Of a DNA stretch of 50,334 nucleotides, positions 43,201 to 50,213 are shown piece after piece. Under the pieces are notes generated by a model. The model worked only from the letters and a program-made list of their open reading frames with translations. It ran no database searches and was not told where the DNA came from. Location: assembly GCA_948466735.1 (NCBI GenBank), contig CAOKBR010000004.1, positions 1 to 50,334 on the forward strand, read 5' to 3'. Origin of the DNA: an uncultured Mycoplasmatota bacterium. GTDB taxonomy: Bacteria > Bacillota_I > Bacilli_A > RF39 > UBA660. A program made the position numbers and the translations under genes. The stretch's first letter is position 1; each line of letters starts with the position of its first letter.

Positions 43201-43297
43201 TCATAACGGAATATGCTTTAAATTGACTAAGAGAACATATAGAATATGTCGAGGAATAAAGGAATTTTTTATAAGAGGAAACAAAGATGAAAGGTAG
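40256..43297 (+). CDS. Three-domain protein: GT2 glycosyltransferase, HAD hydrolase and COG5610 C-terminal domain
   Basis: 1013 residues from ATG 40256 (GAGG nine bases upstream; the TTG at 40238 lacks a site). Residues 3-225: GT2 with IIIPVYNTEKYIRKC, VDDCTKD near 38 and VDSDD near 90. Residues about 332-550: HAD fold with the nucleophile motif SFDIFDTLLL (Asp338), FTSDMYL near 454 (motif II) and GDNYQSDY near 513 (motif IV). Residues about 570-860: the domain shared with the previous gene, with LARDAYL, VSRKS and FDIGYSGR. The tail is basic. A sugar transferase joined to a phosphatase-like enzyme suggests synthesis of a modified polymer unit, for example phosphate-containing teichoic material (inference). 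It overlaps the next gene by eleven bases. Confidence 0.85.
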   Translation: MLKKISIIIPVYNTEKYIRKCLESIIQQTYSNLEIIVVDDCTKDHAIEIVEEYRKNDNRIKIIHNAKNLGLFHTRIEGIKQATGDYIAFVDSDDFLNLDYYRILIDKMEDTNADIVYSTTVITYEHKRYIHQLAEENLPNQLENEKIFESLLKQNGLNFSWHTVWNKLYKMDLWKKTLNEYEKIQGHLIQTEDIAFTIPIFYFAKKIVKAEHAYHFYVKNENASTNNTTSEKIYKNLSDIIKVFNFINEFIKEKGLDKYLNDIEAWKKQLSISYYKQIKKIKDNANAYKKLEELDKDYKNQERPMDQYYYSIQVPFNDTLDKVKNKIIDSGCKVVSFDIFDTLLLRPFASPTDLFILMNDYFRQLLKQNTPTRFSTIRVEAEQLARDKAYKENKEEITIDEIYQQLHEKYSIDEKICKQLKEKEINLEIKYSKPRKTARELYQLAKYLNKQVCFTSDMYLTEDTIRKMLSKNGYAMDNLYLSCVQQKTKSKGTLYDLVVKDLNVSYKEIVHIGDNYQSDYTMSNKKGMIGIYFPKTYDVFRNQTEVETNDCGNILHDIYFTPHDSNMSYSFLGIRTMEAMVANKFFDNPYVSFHPESDFNGNPYFIGYYALGMHVYGVVEYLNKLVEENNYDTIAFLARDAYLIKNCFDLYQKDNKKLNSVYSYVSRKSLMPLVIQNELDWFRVPYCGITIQKYNPIRMYKMFEVILDELDIATTCKKLKIDANAYFSNSLEYESFVRKVLIPHTNIDKLKDYRKRMRQYFMGEYKGNTLAFDIGYSGRPEYILSKLLEKPISACFIHINDDQAMEFEKLGNFKIHSFYDFKPTITGGIREHYFSSTDGSCTGYDLGEKEIKPIFRENNMDYTQLQVIHLLQKGCIDFMQDMVNTFEKINLPYRRSDISLPLEYYTHYSKPVDKQIFSTTSFEDDMNIGVDSIEKWWPTYVVNGRKDLLQDKIKIKSRYKRALYYLLFEPYQFKDKVYNNLDHNGICFKLTKRTYRICRGIKEFFIRGNKDER

Positions 43298-44765
43298 TAC
43301 AAAGCGCCATTTAATTGTATATATTATGCTGTTAATGGTATATTTAATTATTTGTTCTAATTTTTTAAGATTACATTATGCACAAGATACTTATAGTTTG
43401 ATTGAAAATGGTTATCAAGTATATGCGAAACATTTCTTAGTTTCTGGAAGACTAATATCAGCTTCATATTTATATTTATCTTCATTTTTAAATTTATCGA
43501 TAGAAACAAATTTGCGTATTTCCTATTTCTTGGGTGTTATCTTTATGTCAACAGCAGTATTTGTTTTATATTATTCAATTAAATCAAGAATGGAAAAATT
43601 GCCATTTTTTAAAGAGATTTTCTTGCTTTTTGCATCAAGTTTAGTAGTATATCAATTTTGTTCTATTGAGCTACTTTTGTTTGCAGAAAGTGCATCTATG
43701 GCTTTTGCTATGCTTATGCTTGTTCTTAGTGCAACATTATTTACTTCAAAAAAGAAATATCATTATTTATTCTCTTTTTTTACTGTTATATTAGCGGGAA
43801 TTGGGTATCAAGGTGTTCTTAGCTTATTTGTTCCTTTAGTGTTTGTATTGTTACTTTTAGATAAGGAAAGAAATTTTAAAAAGACATTTATAAAATTATT
43901 TACTTCAGGAGTATTTTATGCTGTTTCATATTTGATTGTTTTGCTAATGATTAAGTTTTTTAGTAATTATTTCAATATCATTGGACGTGAGGTTTTTGTA
44001 CCAAATTTATTGTATATAATTAAAACATATTTACATTATGGAAAGATATTATTAATTGATGGTATTTACGTTTTGCCTAAGTATTGGTATTCTATTGTAC
44101 TAGTCATTGTTTCTTTAATACTATGTTTGTCGTATTATAAAAATAGAAAATGGTATATTGGAATTTGGAATGTTGCATTTTTAATTGGTATGTGTATCTT
44201 TTTTTCAATATTTCCTCTTATTTCTATGAAAGAAGGAACACAATATGTAGAACCTAGAATTGTCATTTCTTATGGTTCTTGTTTTGGATTGTTGTTTCTT
44301 TATTGGTTAATCAATAGTAAAATTTCTTCTAAAATATTTACATCAATAATGACTAGCATAATGTTTATTGTATTTATTTCTAATGCTATATATTATGTTT
44401 ATGGTTCTTCTCAAATGTTATTAACTAACGCTATAGATGAAATAGAAGCTAATTTAATCATTAAAGAGGTAGAAAGGTATGAAAATCTAAATAATACAAG
44501 AGTGGAAAATATTGTCATTCTTTTTGACAAAAATCCTTGTTATTATGCAAAAAATGTTTCACATTTTAAGGGTTTGACTTATCGTTCGTTAGCACAAAAT
44601 TGGGCTGTACCTGGTGTGCTTATTCAATATACGGGTAGAAAATTTAACTGGATTTCGACAAAAGAAGAAGATAAATTATTATTTATGGGTCAAGACGAGG
44701 GTTATTTTAATCCCTCTACACAGTTGAAAATGGTAGGTAACACTTTGTATTATTTAGTATATTAA
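43287..44765 (+). CDS. GtrII-like multi-helix glycosyl transferase (GT-C)
   Basis: 492 residues, about 11 hydrophobic helices. The first extracellular loop has AQDTYSLIENGYQVYAKHF and then VSGRL, the D...SGR pattern of the GtrII/GT-C group that adds sugars outside the membrane from polyprenyl-phosphate donors. The C-terminal 110 residues form a soluble domain outside (RYENLNNTRVENIV onwards). ATG 43287 follows AGAGGAA and lies inside the previous gene. It likely decorates the exported polymer; the sugar is unknown. Confidence 0.7.
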   Translation: MKGSTKRHLIVYIMLLMVYLIICSNFLRLHYAQDTYSLIENGYQVYAKHFLVSGRLISASYLYLSSFLNLSIETNLRISYFLGVIFMSTAVFVLYYSIKSRMEKLPFFKEIFLLFASSLVVYQFCSIELLLFAESASMAFAMLMLVLSATLFTSKKKYHYLFSFFTVILAGIGYQGVLSLFVPLVFVLLLLDKERNFKKTFIKLFTSGVFYAVSYLIVLLMIKFFSNYFNIIGREVFVPNLLYIIKTYLHYGKILLIDGIYVLPKYWYSIVLVIVSLILCLSYYKNRKWYIGIWNVAFLIGMCIFFSIFPLISMKEGTQYVEPRIVISYGSCFGLLFLYWLINSKISSKIFTSIMTSIMFIVFISNAIYYVYGSSQMLLTNAIDEIEANLIIKEVERYENLNNTRVENIVILFDKNPCYYAKNVSHFKGLTYRSLAQNWAVPGVLIQYTGRKFNWISTKEEDKLLFMGQDEGYFNPSTQLKMVGNTLYYLVY

Positions 44766-44779
44766 AGGAAGTGAAAAAA

Positions 44780-46015
44780 ATGAAACGTAAATTTTTAATA
44801 AGCACAATTTTTATTGTAAGTGTGTTAATTTTTATTGCATCAGTTGTTATAAAGCAGGAGGAAAAATTTAAAATTCAGAAAATGAAAGAAAAAGAAAAAC
44901 ATTTAATAACATTAAAAGAAAAATATCAACCATATGTAAAAACACTTAAGAATGCTAAACTTTATCAAAAAGATGGAGAAACTTATCAAGAAAAGGGATT
45001 ATTAAGTACTTTATGGGAATTATCTTTAGAACAAGATTTTATTTATGATGAAAATACTTTATATTTTCCATTAAAAGATCTTCCTTATTATATTTCATAC
45101 CAGGACATTGAGCCAATAGAAAATATGACATTAGTTGATCAAAGATATAAAAATTACATTCCTTTTGATTACAATATAGTAACTGATAACAAAACAACTT
45201 TTTATCAAGATAATCAAGTTGTTTTGGAAATTAGTGAAGGAATAAATTTACCTTTAATTATTAATGATGATGATTATTATTATGTAGAGTATGCTAATCA
45301 CTTATTAGGAATTAAAAAAGATGAAGCTAAACAAGTAGAGCATCATAATAGTGATTTAGAAAAAGCAACAGCAATTGCAACGTTAAATTATCATTTCTTT
45401 TATAATGATACTAGTGAAGCATGTAATCAATCGATTTGTATTCATACTGATTTATTTAAAGCACACTTAGATTATTTAAAAAATAATAACTTTTATGATA
45501 TGAAAATGCGTGACATGGAACTATTTGTAGAAGGGAAGATTAATTTACCAAAAAAGTCAGTTTTAATTACTATTGATGATGGTTGGTTATCTGATTTAGG
45601 TAGGCAAGTTTTAACTGAATATAAAATGCACGCTACAATGTTTTTAATTACGCTAACTTATGAAATGGAATGGTTTGAAAATGAGTATATTGAAGTGCAT
45701 TCTCACAGTGATAATTTACATTACACAGGAGAGTGTTCTGGAGGACAAGGTGGTCCTATTCGTTGCTTACCTCGTGAAATGATTTTAGCGGATTTAAAAA
45801 CAACTAGAGAAAAGTTAAAACAAACGACTTACTTTTGTTATCCGTTTTATGAATATAATCAATATGCGGTAGATTTATTAAAAGAAGCAGGATTTACGAT
45901 GGCATTTATTGGTGGAGGTAGAAAGGTAAAAATTGGAGATAATAAAATGTTACTACCACGATATGCAATTCAAAATTATACTTCTGTAAATGCATTAGCT
46001 AATATGGTAAATTAG
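44780..46015 (+). CDS. Membrane-anchored polysaccharide deacetylase (NodB homology)
   Basis: 411 residues from ATG 44780 (GGAAG upstream; GTG at 44771 is less likely). One N-terminal helix (about 6-25), a coiled-coil-like Lys/Glu stretch, an SH3-like region (about 50-190), then the NodB domain (about 195-405): VLITIDDGW (Asp pair), a metal-binding HSHSDNLH, YFCYPFYEY and LLPRYAI motifs. These enzymes remove N-acetyl groups from extracellular glycans in a divalent-metal-dependent reaction. The anchor places the domain outside. Within the locus it probably modifies the exported polymer or peptidoglycan. Confidence 0.88.
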   Translation: MKRKFLISTIFIVSVLIFIASVVIKQEEKFKIQKMKEKEKHLITLKEKYQPYVKTLKNAKLYQKDGETYQEKGLLSTLWELSLEQDFIYDENTLYFPLKDLPYYISYQDIEPIENMTLVDQRYKNYIPFDYNIVTDNKTTFYQDNQVVLEISEGINLPLIINDDDYYYVEYANHLLGIKKDEAKQVEHHNSDLEKATAIATLNYHFFYNDTSEACNQSICIHTDLFKAHLDYLKNNNFYDMKMRDMELFVEGKINLPKKSVLITIDDGWLSDLGRQVLTEYKMHATMFLITLTYEMEWFENEYIEVHSHSDNLHYTGECSGGQGGPIRCLPREMILADLKTTREKLKQTTYFCYPFYEYNQYAVDLLKEAGFTMAFIGGGRKVKIGDNKMLLPRYAIQNYTSVNALANMVN

Positions 46016-46055
46016 TGATTAATACTTTAAATGATTTGCTTTTTCTATCATATTT

Positions 46056-46077
46056 AAAGAGTTCAACTCTTTTTTTA
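46056..46077 (+). terminator. Rho-independent terminator after the deacetylase
   Basis: Perfect 7-bp stem AAAGAGT / ACTCTTT with a TCA loop and a T7 tail. Confidence 0.85.
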
Positions 46078-46123
46078 TTTAATAGATTATGTTAAACTAT
46101 TAATTGAAAGATGAGGGTTTGTT

Positions 46124-47125
46124 ATGAAAGAATTATCCTTAATTGCGTTGCAAGGTGCAAATTCATTGGGAAAGTCAATAAAATTAGTTTTGGATAGGGA
46201 ACAAATTTTATCCAATTTGGTATTACCGATAGAAACTCGTTTTGGAAATGGTGAAGGGAAAGTCATTTTAAAGGATGACGTTAGAAATAAAGATGTTTTT
46301 ATTCTTTGCGATATTGGTAATTATGATTGTACTTATGATTTGTATGGAGAAAAGAATCATATGAGTCCAGATGATCATTATATGAATTTAAAAAGAACAA
46401 TATCTGCTATGAGAGGGAATGCAAAAAAAATTCACGTTATTATGCCTTTATTATACGCTTCTAGACAGCATAAAAGAAAAGGAAACGAGTCATTGGATTG
46501 TGCAATGGCTCTACAAGAATTACGTAACTTAGGAGTAAATAGAATTATTACAATTGATGCACATGATCCAGGTGTGCAAAATGCAATTCCATGTATGTCT
46601 TTTGAAAATTATTATCCGACTAAGATTATGCTAGAAGAAGTACTAAAAAATCACAATTTTGATTTGCCGCAATTGCTAGTAATTAGTCCAGATACTGGGG
46701 CTATGGATCGTGCTAGATACTATGCAGACTTATTGAAATGTGATGTTGGAATGTTTTATAAACGTAGAGATTTGAGTAAAGTTGTCAATGGAAAAAATCC
46801 TATTGTTGCACATGAATACTTAGGAAAAGAAGTTAACGGGAAAAGTGTGTTAGTGGTTGATGATATGATAGCATCGGGAGAATCTATGTTGGAAGTTGCT
46901 AAAGAATTAAAGAAAAAAGGTTGTAAAGAAGTATATTTAATAGCAACTTTTGGTTTGTTTACAAAAGGTATTGCTGTTTTTGAAAAAGCTTACCAAGATA
47001 AGATTTTTGATGGTCTTTATATTACGAATTTAACTTACATAAAAAAGAAGTTTATGAATTTGTCTTGGTTACATGTAGTAGATTGTAGTAGTTTTTTAAA
47101 AGACATCATTATGGAACTAATATAA
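46124..47125 (+). CDS. prs: Ribose-phosphate diphosphokinase (PRPP synthetase)
   Basis: 333 residues. Two phosphoribosyl folds: N-terminal half with DDHYMNLKRTISAMRGNAKK and MPLLYASRQHKR (ATP/ribose-5-phosphate side), RIITIDAHDPGVQNAI (the VTVDLHA-type metal-binding region, Asp-Ala-His), ISPDTGAMDRA and the PRPP loop VLVVDDMIASGES near 245-257. It makes PRPP from ribose 5-phosphate and ATP. The sequence is divergent from the usual bacterial Prs (the N-terminal GSxSxxLA motif is replaced by QGANSLGKS), which suggests a specialised or second copy; its place in a polysaccharide locus may mean PRPP supply for a ribosyl or phosphoribosyl donor. Confidence 0.85.
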   Translation: MKELSLIALQGANSLGKSIKLVLDREQILSNLVLPIETRFGNGEGKVILKDDVRNKDVFILCDIGNYDCTYDLYGEKNHMSPDDHYMNLKRTISAMRGNAKKIHVIMPLLYASRQHKRKGNESLDCAMALQELRNLGVNRIITIDAHDPGVQNAIPCMSFENYYPTKIMLEEVLKNHNFDLPQLLVISPDTGAMDRARYYADLLKCDVGMFYKRRDLSKVVNGKNPIVAHEYLGKEVNGKSVLVVDDMIASGESMLEVAKELKKKGCKEVYLIATFGLFTKGIAVFEKAYQDKIFDGLYITNLTYIKKKFMNLSWLHVVDCSSFLKDIIMELI

Positions 47126-47140
47126 GAGGAGCCTTAGTTT

Positions 47141-47614
47141 ATGAAAAAAAAGGTAATGTTTATCTCTTCTACTGGAGGACATTTTTCAGAAATTATGCAA
47201 TTAAGTCCAATGTTTAAAGATTATGATTATTCTATTGTGACAGAAAAGACGAAAATATCAGCTTCATTAAAAGAAAAGTATCAAAATAAAATTGACTTTC
47301 TATTTTATGGTACGAAAGATCATGTGTTAGTGTATCCTTTTAAATTAATATTAAATTGTTTTAAAAGTCTATTTCTATTTTTTAAAATTCGTCCTAGTTA
47401 TATTATTACAACAGGAGCTCATACCGCTGGACCGATGTGTTGTATTGGAAAACTACTAGGAGCAAAAATTATTTATATTGAAACATTTGCCAATATTGAA
47501 ACTAAGACCATAACTGGACGCTTAATTTATAAATTTGCTGATTTATTTTTAGTGCAGTGGGAGAGTATGTTAACACTTTATCCAAAGGCAATTTGCAAAG
47601 GTTGGATTTATTGA
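47141..47614 (+). CDS. Alg14/PssD-like membrane subunit of a UDP-sugar glycosyltransferase
   Basis: 157 residues with the family start VMFISSTGGHFSEIMQLSP, a hydrophobic membrane-binding stretch (about 68-86), ITTGAHTAGPMC near 90 and the typical end VQWESMLTLYPKAICKGWIY. Alg14-type proteins anchor and activate a catalytic Alg13/PssE partner to add a sugar to a lipid-linked acceptor. The partner gene that normally follows directly is not present; the next gene is unrelated. AGAGGAG lies upstream of ATG 47141, 15 bases after prs, so the two are probably cotranscribed. Confidence 0.88.
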   Translation: MKKKVMFISSTGGHFSEIMQLSPMFKDYDYSIVTEKTKISASLKEKYQNKIDFLFYGTKDHVLVYPFKLILNCFKSLFLFFKIRPSYIITTGAHTAGPMCCIGKLLGAKIIYIETFANIETKTITGRLIYKFADLFLVQWESMLTLYPKAICKGWIY

Positions 47615-47635
47615 CTTTTCTAAATAGAAATTGTG

Positions 47636-47644
47636 TGATATGAT
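47636..47644 (+). promoter_or_regulatory. Extended -10 promoter of the anchored surface protein
   Basis: TGATATGAT fits an extended -10 (TGn plus TATGAT). A TTGACT at 47611-47616 is five bases too far for this box but is 17 bp from an overlapping TGTGAT (47634-47639), so either arrangement is possible. Confidence 0.45.
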
Positions 47645-47666
47645 AAATATAGAGTAGGAGGAAAAC

Positions 47667-48356
47667 ATGAAAGAGTCTAAATCAATGAATGATAAATATG
47701 TAGACGAATATATTACAGAAGGACAAGAAGAAAAAGAAAAAAATAGAATATGGTTATTATTAATGTTTTTTGTCATCATGTTAGTAGTAGCAACCATTGG
47801 TTGTAGTTACTCTATCTATATTTATACAAAAGAAGGAGGTAATAGCGATGTTGAAACAGGAACGGTATCTTTAACGTATACTGAAGGAAATACAGGTATT
47901 GCCTTAACAGATGCGAAACCAATGAACGATGAAGTAGGAAAAAATTTAATGGGAACCAATCAAAAATTTGATTTTACCATCCAAGCAACGCTATCTACTA
48001 AAATGAATGTCGATTATGAAATCTCAGCAGTAAAACAAAATGGGAATAGTTCACTACCTCAGTTAAGAGAAGATGAGGTAAAACTTTATTTAGAGCGGGC
48101 GATTGATCCAGATAATTCTTATCATGCGACACTTAATCCAACACATTTTACTCCTTTAGATAATCCATCTGATATAGGAACTCCTGGTGGCTCTATGATA
48201 TTAGAAAAAGGACAATTTACCGAAGAGGGAACTACGATTCATCGATATCGCTTAAGAATGTGGATTGATGAAAATGCTTATGTTGATTCTACACCAAAAC
48301 GTTTTGCTGTAAGAGTAAATGTATATGCTAAACATGTACCAAAAGAGGAAGTTTAA
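47667..48356 (+). CDS. Membrane-anchored beta-rich surface protein, unknown function
   Basis: 229 residues. A charged cytoplasmic head of about 27 residues, one membrane helix (about 28-52, WLLLMFFVIMLVVATIGCSY), then about 175 extracellular residues, beta-strand-like and rich in Thr/Asn/Asp (ETGTVSLTYTEGN, then QKFDFTIQATLST, RYRLRMWIDENAY). The GTVSLTYTEG...PM.DEVG order right after the helix is faintly like TasA/camelysin matrix proteins, but the family is not recognised with confidence. GGAGG lies five bases before ATG 47667. Single gene with its own terminator. Confidence 0.6.
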   Translation: MKESKSMNDKYVDEYITEGQEEKEKNRIWLLLMFFVIMLVVATIGCSYSIYIYTKEGGNSDVETGTVSLTYTEGNTGIALTDAKPMNDEVGKNLMGTNQKFDFTIQATLSTKMNVDYEISAVKQNGNSSLPQLREDEVKLYLERAIDPDNSYHATLNPTHFTPLDNPSDIGTPGGSMILEKGQFTEEGTTIHRYRLRMWIDENAYVDSTPKRFAVRVNVYAKHVPKEEV

Positions 48357-48367
48357 TCCTCTTTTTT
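48343..48367 (+). terminator. Rho-independent terminator of the surface protein gene
   Basis: AAGAGGA pairs with TCCTCTT, 7-nt loop spanning the stop codon, T run. Confidence 0.85.
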
Positions 48368-48385
48368 CGTTATCCATTGATTATA

Positions 48386-48478
48386 CTATCTTTTAAATCT
48401 TTTCATTAAGGCGTTTTGTGATTGTCTATTTTCTTCAAAACTTTTTCGATATACTAAGACATATTCATAACAAAGAGG
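48386..48478 (-). pseudogene. Orphan 30-codon open frame resembling a protein C-terminus
   Basis: On the minus strand a frame free of stops from 48478 down to TAG 48386-48388 reads YEYVLVYRKSFEENRQSQNA then LMKRFKR. It has no start codon of its own, follows directly on the BRO-N remnant in another frame, and looks like a genuine charged C-terminal helix. It may be the end of the BRO-N gene after a frameshift or of another deleted gene. Confidence 0.35.
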
Positions 48479-48712
48479 CTAACCACATTTTAAATGTTTC
48501 TGCTTTAGAACTTGGAACGGATTCAATTAATCTTAAAATTGCTTTCGTATCCAAGGTATCTGTTTCCATAAGTTTTCCATCTGATGCTTTCATTTTCAAT
48601 TGCACAATATTTTCGTGCAGTTGACTTTCTTCTAAAATCAATTTTCTTTTTAAGTCACTCCAGTATCCCAAATACTTCTAAATTATACTCCTTCAAATAA
48701 ATTAGTAATCAT
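48465..48712 (-). pseudogene. BRO-N family (phage antirepressor-like) gene remnant
   Basis: Read on the minus strand, ATG 48712 begins MITNLFEGV, then a stop, then FRSIWD, and, after a frame change, YWSDLKRKL, SQLHENIVQLKM and DTLDTKAILRLIESVPSSKA followed by FKMWLAS before stopping at 48465. The pieces are in the order of the N-terminal half of BRO-N/DinD-like proteins (LFE...RSIWD, then YWSDLK..L, QLKM.A.DGK, TDTLDTKGILRLIESVPS, FKMWLA). The stretch between RSIWD and YWSD that normally holds the VVDV strand is missing, so an internal deletion and frameshift have occurred. BRO-N proteins are typical of phages and integrative elements. Family call from remembered motifs. Confidence 0.6.
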
Positions 48713-48720
48713 ATCTAATT

Positions 48721-48879
48721 TGCTATTTATCCTTAATTCTTCCTTAGCAAATATTTTTGATGGATTTTTCCCACCACTTATATCCTTAGAAAGGAATTTA
48801 ATTATCTACACGAATTTAAGAAAAATAGTTAAAAAAATTTTTGTTGACACTTTTGGACAAAGAAAAAGAAGTATCATCA
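48721..48879 (-). repeat. Dispersed element, copy 2
   Basis: Minus-strand counterpart of 33944-34092; core 48735-48814. It lies directly between the serS terminator and the BRO-N remnant, and its possible reading frame (LSKDISGGKNPSKIFAKEEL) runs without a stop into the MITNLFEGV start of that remnant. Confidence 0.8.
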
Positions 48880-48886
48880 TACCTCT
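48862..48886 (-). terminator. Terminator of serS
   Basis: Minus strand: AGAGGTA pairs with TACTTCT (one G-U), 6-nt loop, U5. The descending arm and tail are part of the dispersed element's shared edge. Confidence 0.7.
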
Positions 48887-48912
48887 TTGTCATTTGGATA
48901 TAAAACAAGCTT

Positions 48913-50196
48913 TTATTTTATATCTATTTTGCTAGTACCACCCATGTATGGTTGTAATGCTTTTGGAACTTTAATAGAACCATCCTTTTGATAGTTGTTT
49001 TCAATAACCGCGATTAATCCTCGTGGAGTAGCAACAACGGTGTTATTTAATGTACTAACATAATAAGTACCTTTTTCTCCTTTTGTTCTAATTCCTAAAC
49101 GTCTAGCTTGTGCATCTCCTAAAGTAGAACAAGAACCAACTTCAAAATATTTCTTTTGTCTAGGGCTCCATGCTTCAACATCACAAGACTTTACTTTTAA
49201 ATTAGCCAAATCTCCAGAACAGCATTCAAGCGTTCTAACAGGGACATCTAAACTTCTAAAGAATTCTACCGTATATGACCACATTTTGTTATACCAGTCC
49301 ATAGCATCTTCCTTCTTACATAAAACAATCATCTCTTGCTTTTCAAATTGATGAACTCGATATAAACCTCGCTCTTCAATACCATGAGCACCTTTTTCTT
49401 TTCTAAAACAAGGAGAGTATGATGTTAACGTAATTGGAAGAGTCTCTTCTTTGACCATTTGTCCTTGGAATCTACCAATCATAGAGTGTTCACTTGTTCC
49501 AATTAAGAATAGATCTTCACCCTCAATTTTATACATCATCGCATCCATTTCTTCAAAACTCATGACTCCAGTTACGACATCAGACCTTATCATAAAAGGG
49601 GGAATACAATAAGTAAATCCTTTGTTAATCATAAAGTCTCTAGCATAAGATAACATTGCCGAATGAAGTCTTGCAATATCTCCTGTTAAATAATAAAATC
49701 CATTTCCTGTCGTTCTTCCAGCAGCCTCTTTATCTAACCCATTTAATTTTTCAATAATATCTGCGTGATAGGGAATCTCAAAATCAGGAACAATTGGCTC
49801 TCCAAATTTTTCAATTTCCACATTTTCACTATCATCTTTTCCAATTGGAACACTAGGATCCATGATTTGAGGAATCATCATCATTTTTTCTTTAATTTCT
49901 TTTTCAAGAGTAGCTTCTTCTTCCTCAAGGGTTTCTAATTGTTGATTAATATTCACTACTTCTATTTTTTTCTTTTCTGCTTCATCCTTTTTTCCATCAC
50001 GCATTAAATTTCCAATTTCACCACTAATTTGATTACGATTCATTCTTAGTTCATCGCCATTTTTCTTTAATTCCCTAACGCGAATATCTAAGTTCTCCAC
50101 TTCATCTACTAAAGGTATTTTCTCATCTTGAAATTTGTTTTTAATATTTTGCTTTACTAAATCTTTGTTTTTACGAATTAATTCAATATCAATCAT
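48913..50196 (-). CDS. serS: Seryl-tRNA synthetase
   Basis: Charges tRNA-Ser in two steps via seryl-adenylate. 427 residues from ATG 50194-50196 (GGAGG eight bases upstream; the frame's TTG at 50211 overlaps that site), the usual family length. An N-terminal antiparallel coiled coil (about 25-105) grips the tRNA long arm; class II motifs follow: motif 2 in FRKEKGAHGIEERGLYRVHQ near 271-290, motif 3 region with STLGDAQARRLGIR near 342, and NTVVATPRGLIAVIENNYQ, where most bacterial enzymes read NGSGLAVGRTLVA. That substitution at motif 3 (the Arg is kept) is as in the source sequence and worth noting. A T-box lies upstream. Confidence 0.95.
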   Translation of the reverse strand: MIDIELIRKNKDLVKQNIKNKFQDEKIPLVDEVENLDIRVRELKKNGDELRMNRNQISGEIGNLMRDGKKDEAEKKKIEVVNINQQLETLEEEEATLEKEIKEKMMMIPQIMDPSVPIGKDDSENVEIEKFGEPIVPDFEIPYHADIIEKLNGLDKEAAGRTTGNGFYYLTGDIARLHSAMLSYARDFMINKGFTYCIPPFMIRSDVVTGVMSFEEMDAMMYKIEGEDLFLIGTSEHSMIGRFQGQMVKEETLPITLTSYSPCFRKEKGAHGIEERGLYRVHQFEKQEMIVLCKKEDAMDWYNKMWSYTVEFFRSLDVPVRTLECCSGDLANLKVKSCDVEAWSPRQKKYFEVGSCSTLGDAQARRLGIRTKGEKGTYYVSTLNNTVVATPRGLIAVIENNYQKDGSIKVPKALQPYMGGTSKIDIK

Positions 50197-50213
50197 TTTC
50201 TCTTCCTCCAAAT

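Noticed and set aside
48418-48624. Plus-strand frames at 48418-48624 and 48720-48935
   Set aside because: They are antisense to the BRO-N remnant and to the dispersed element; the minus-strand reading has recognisable motifs.
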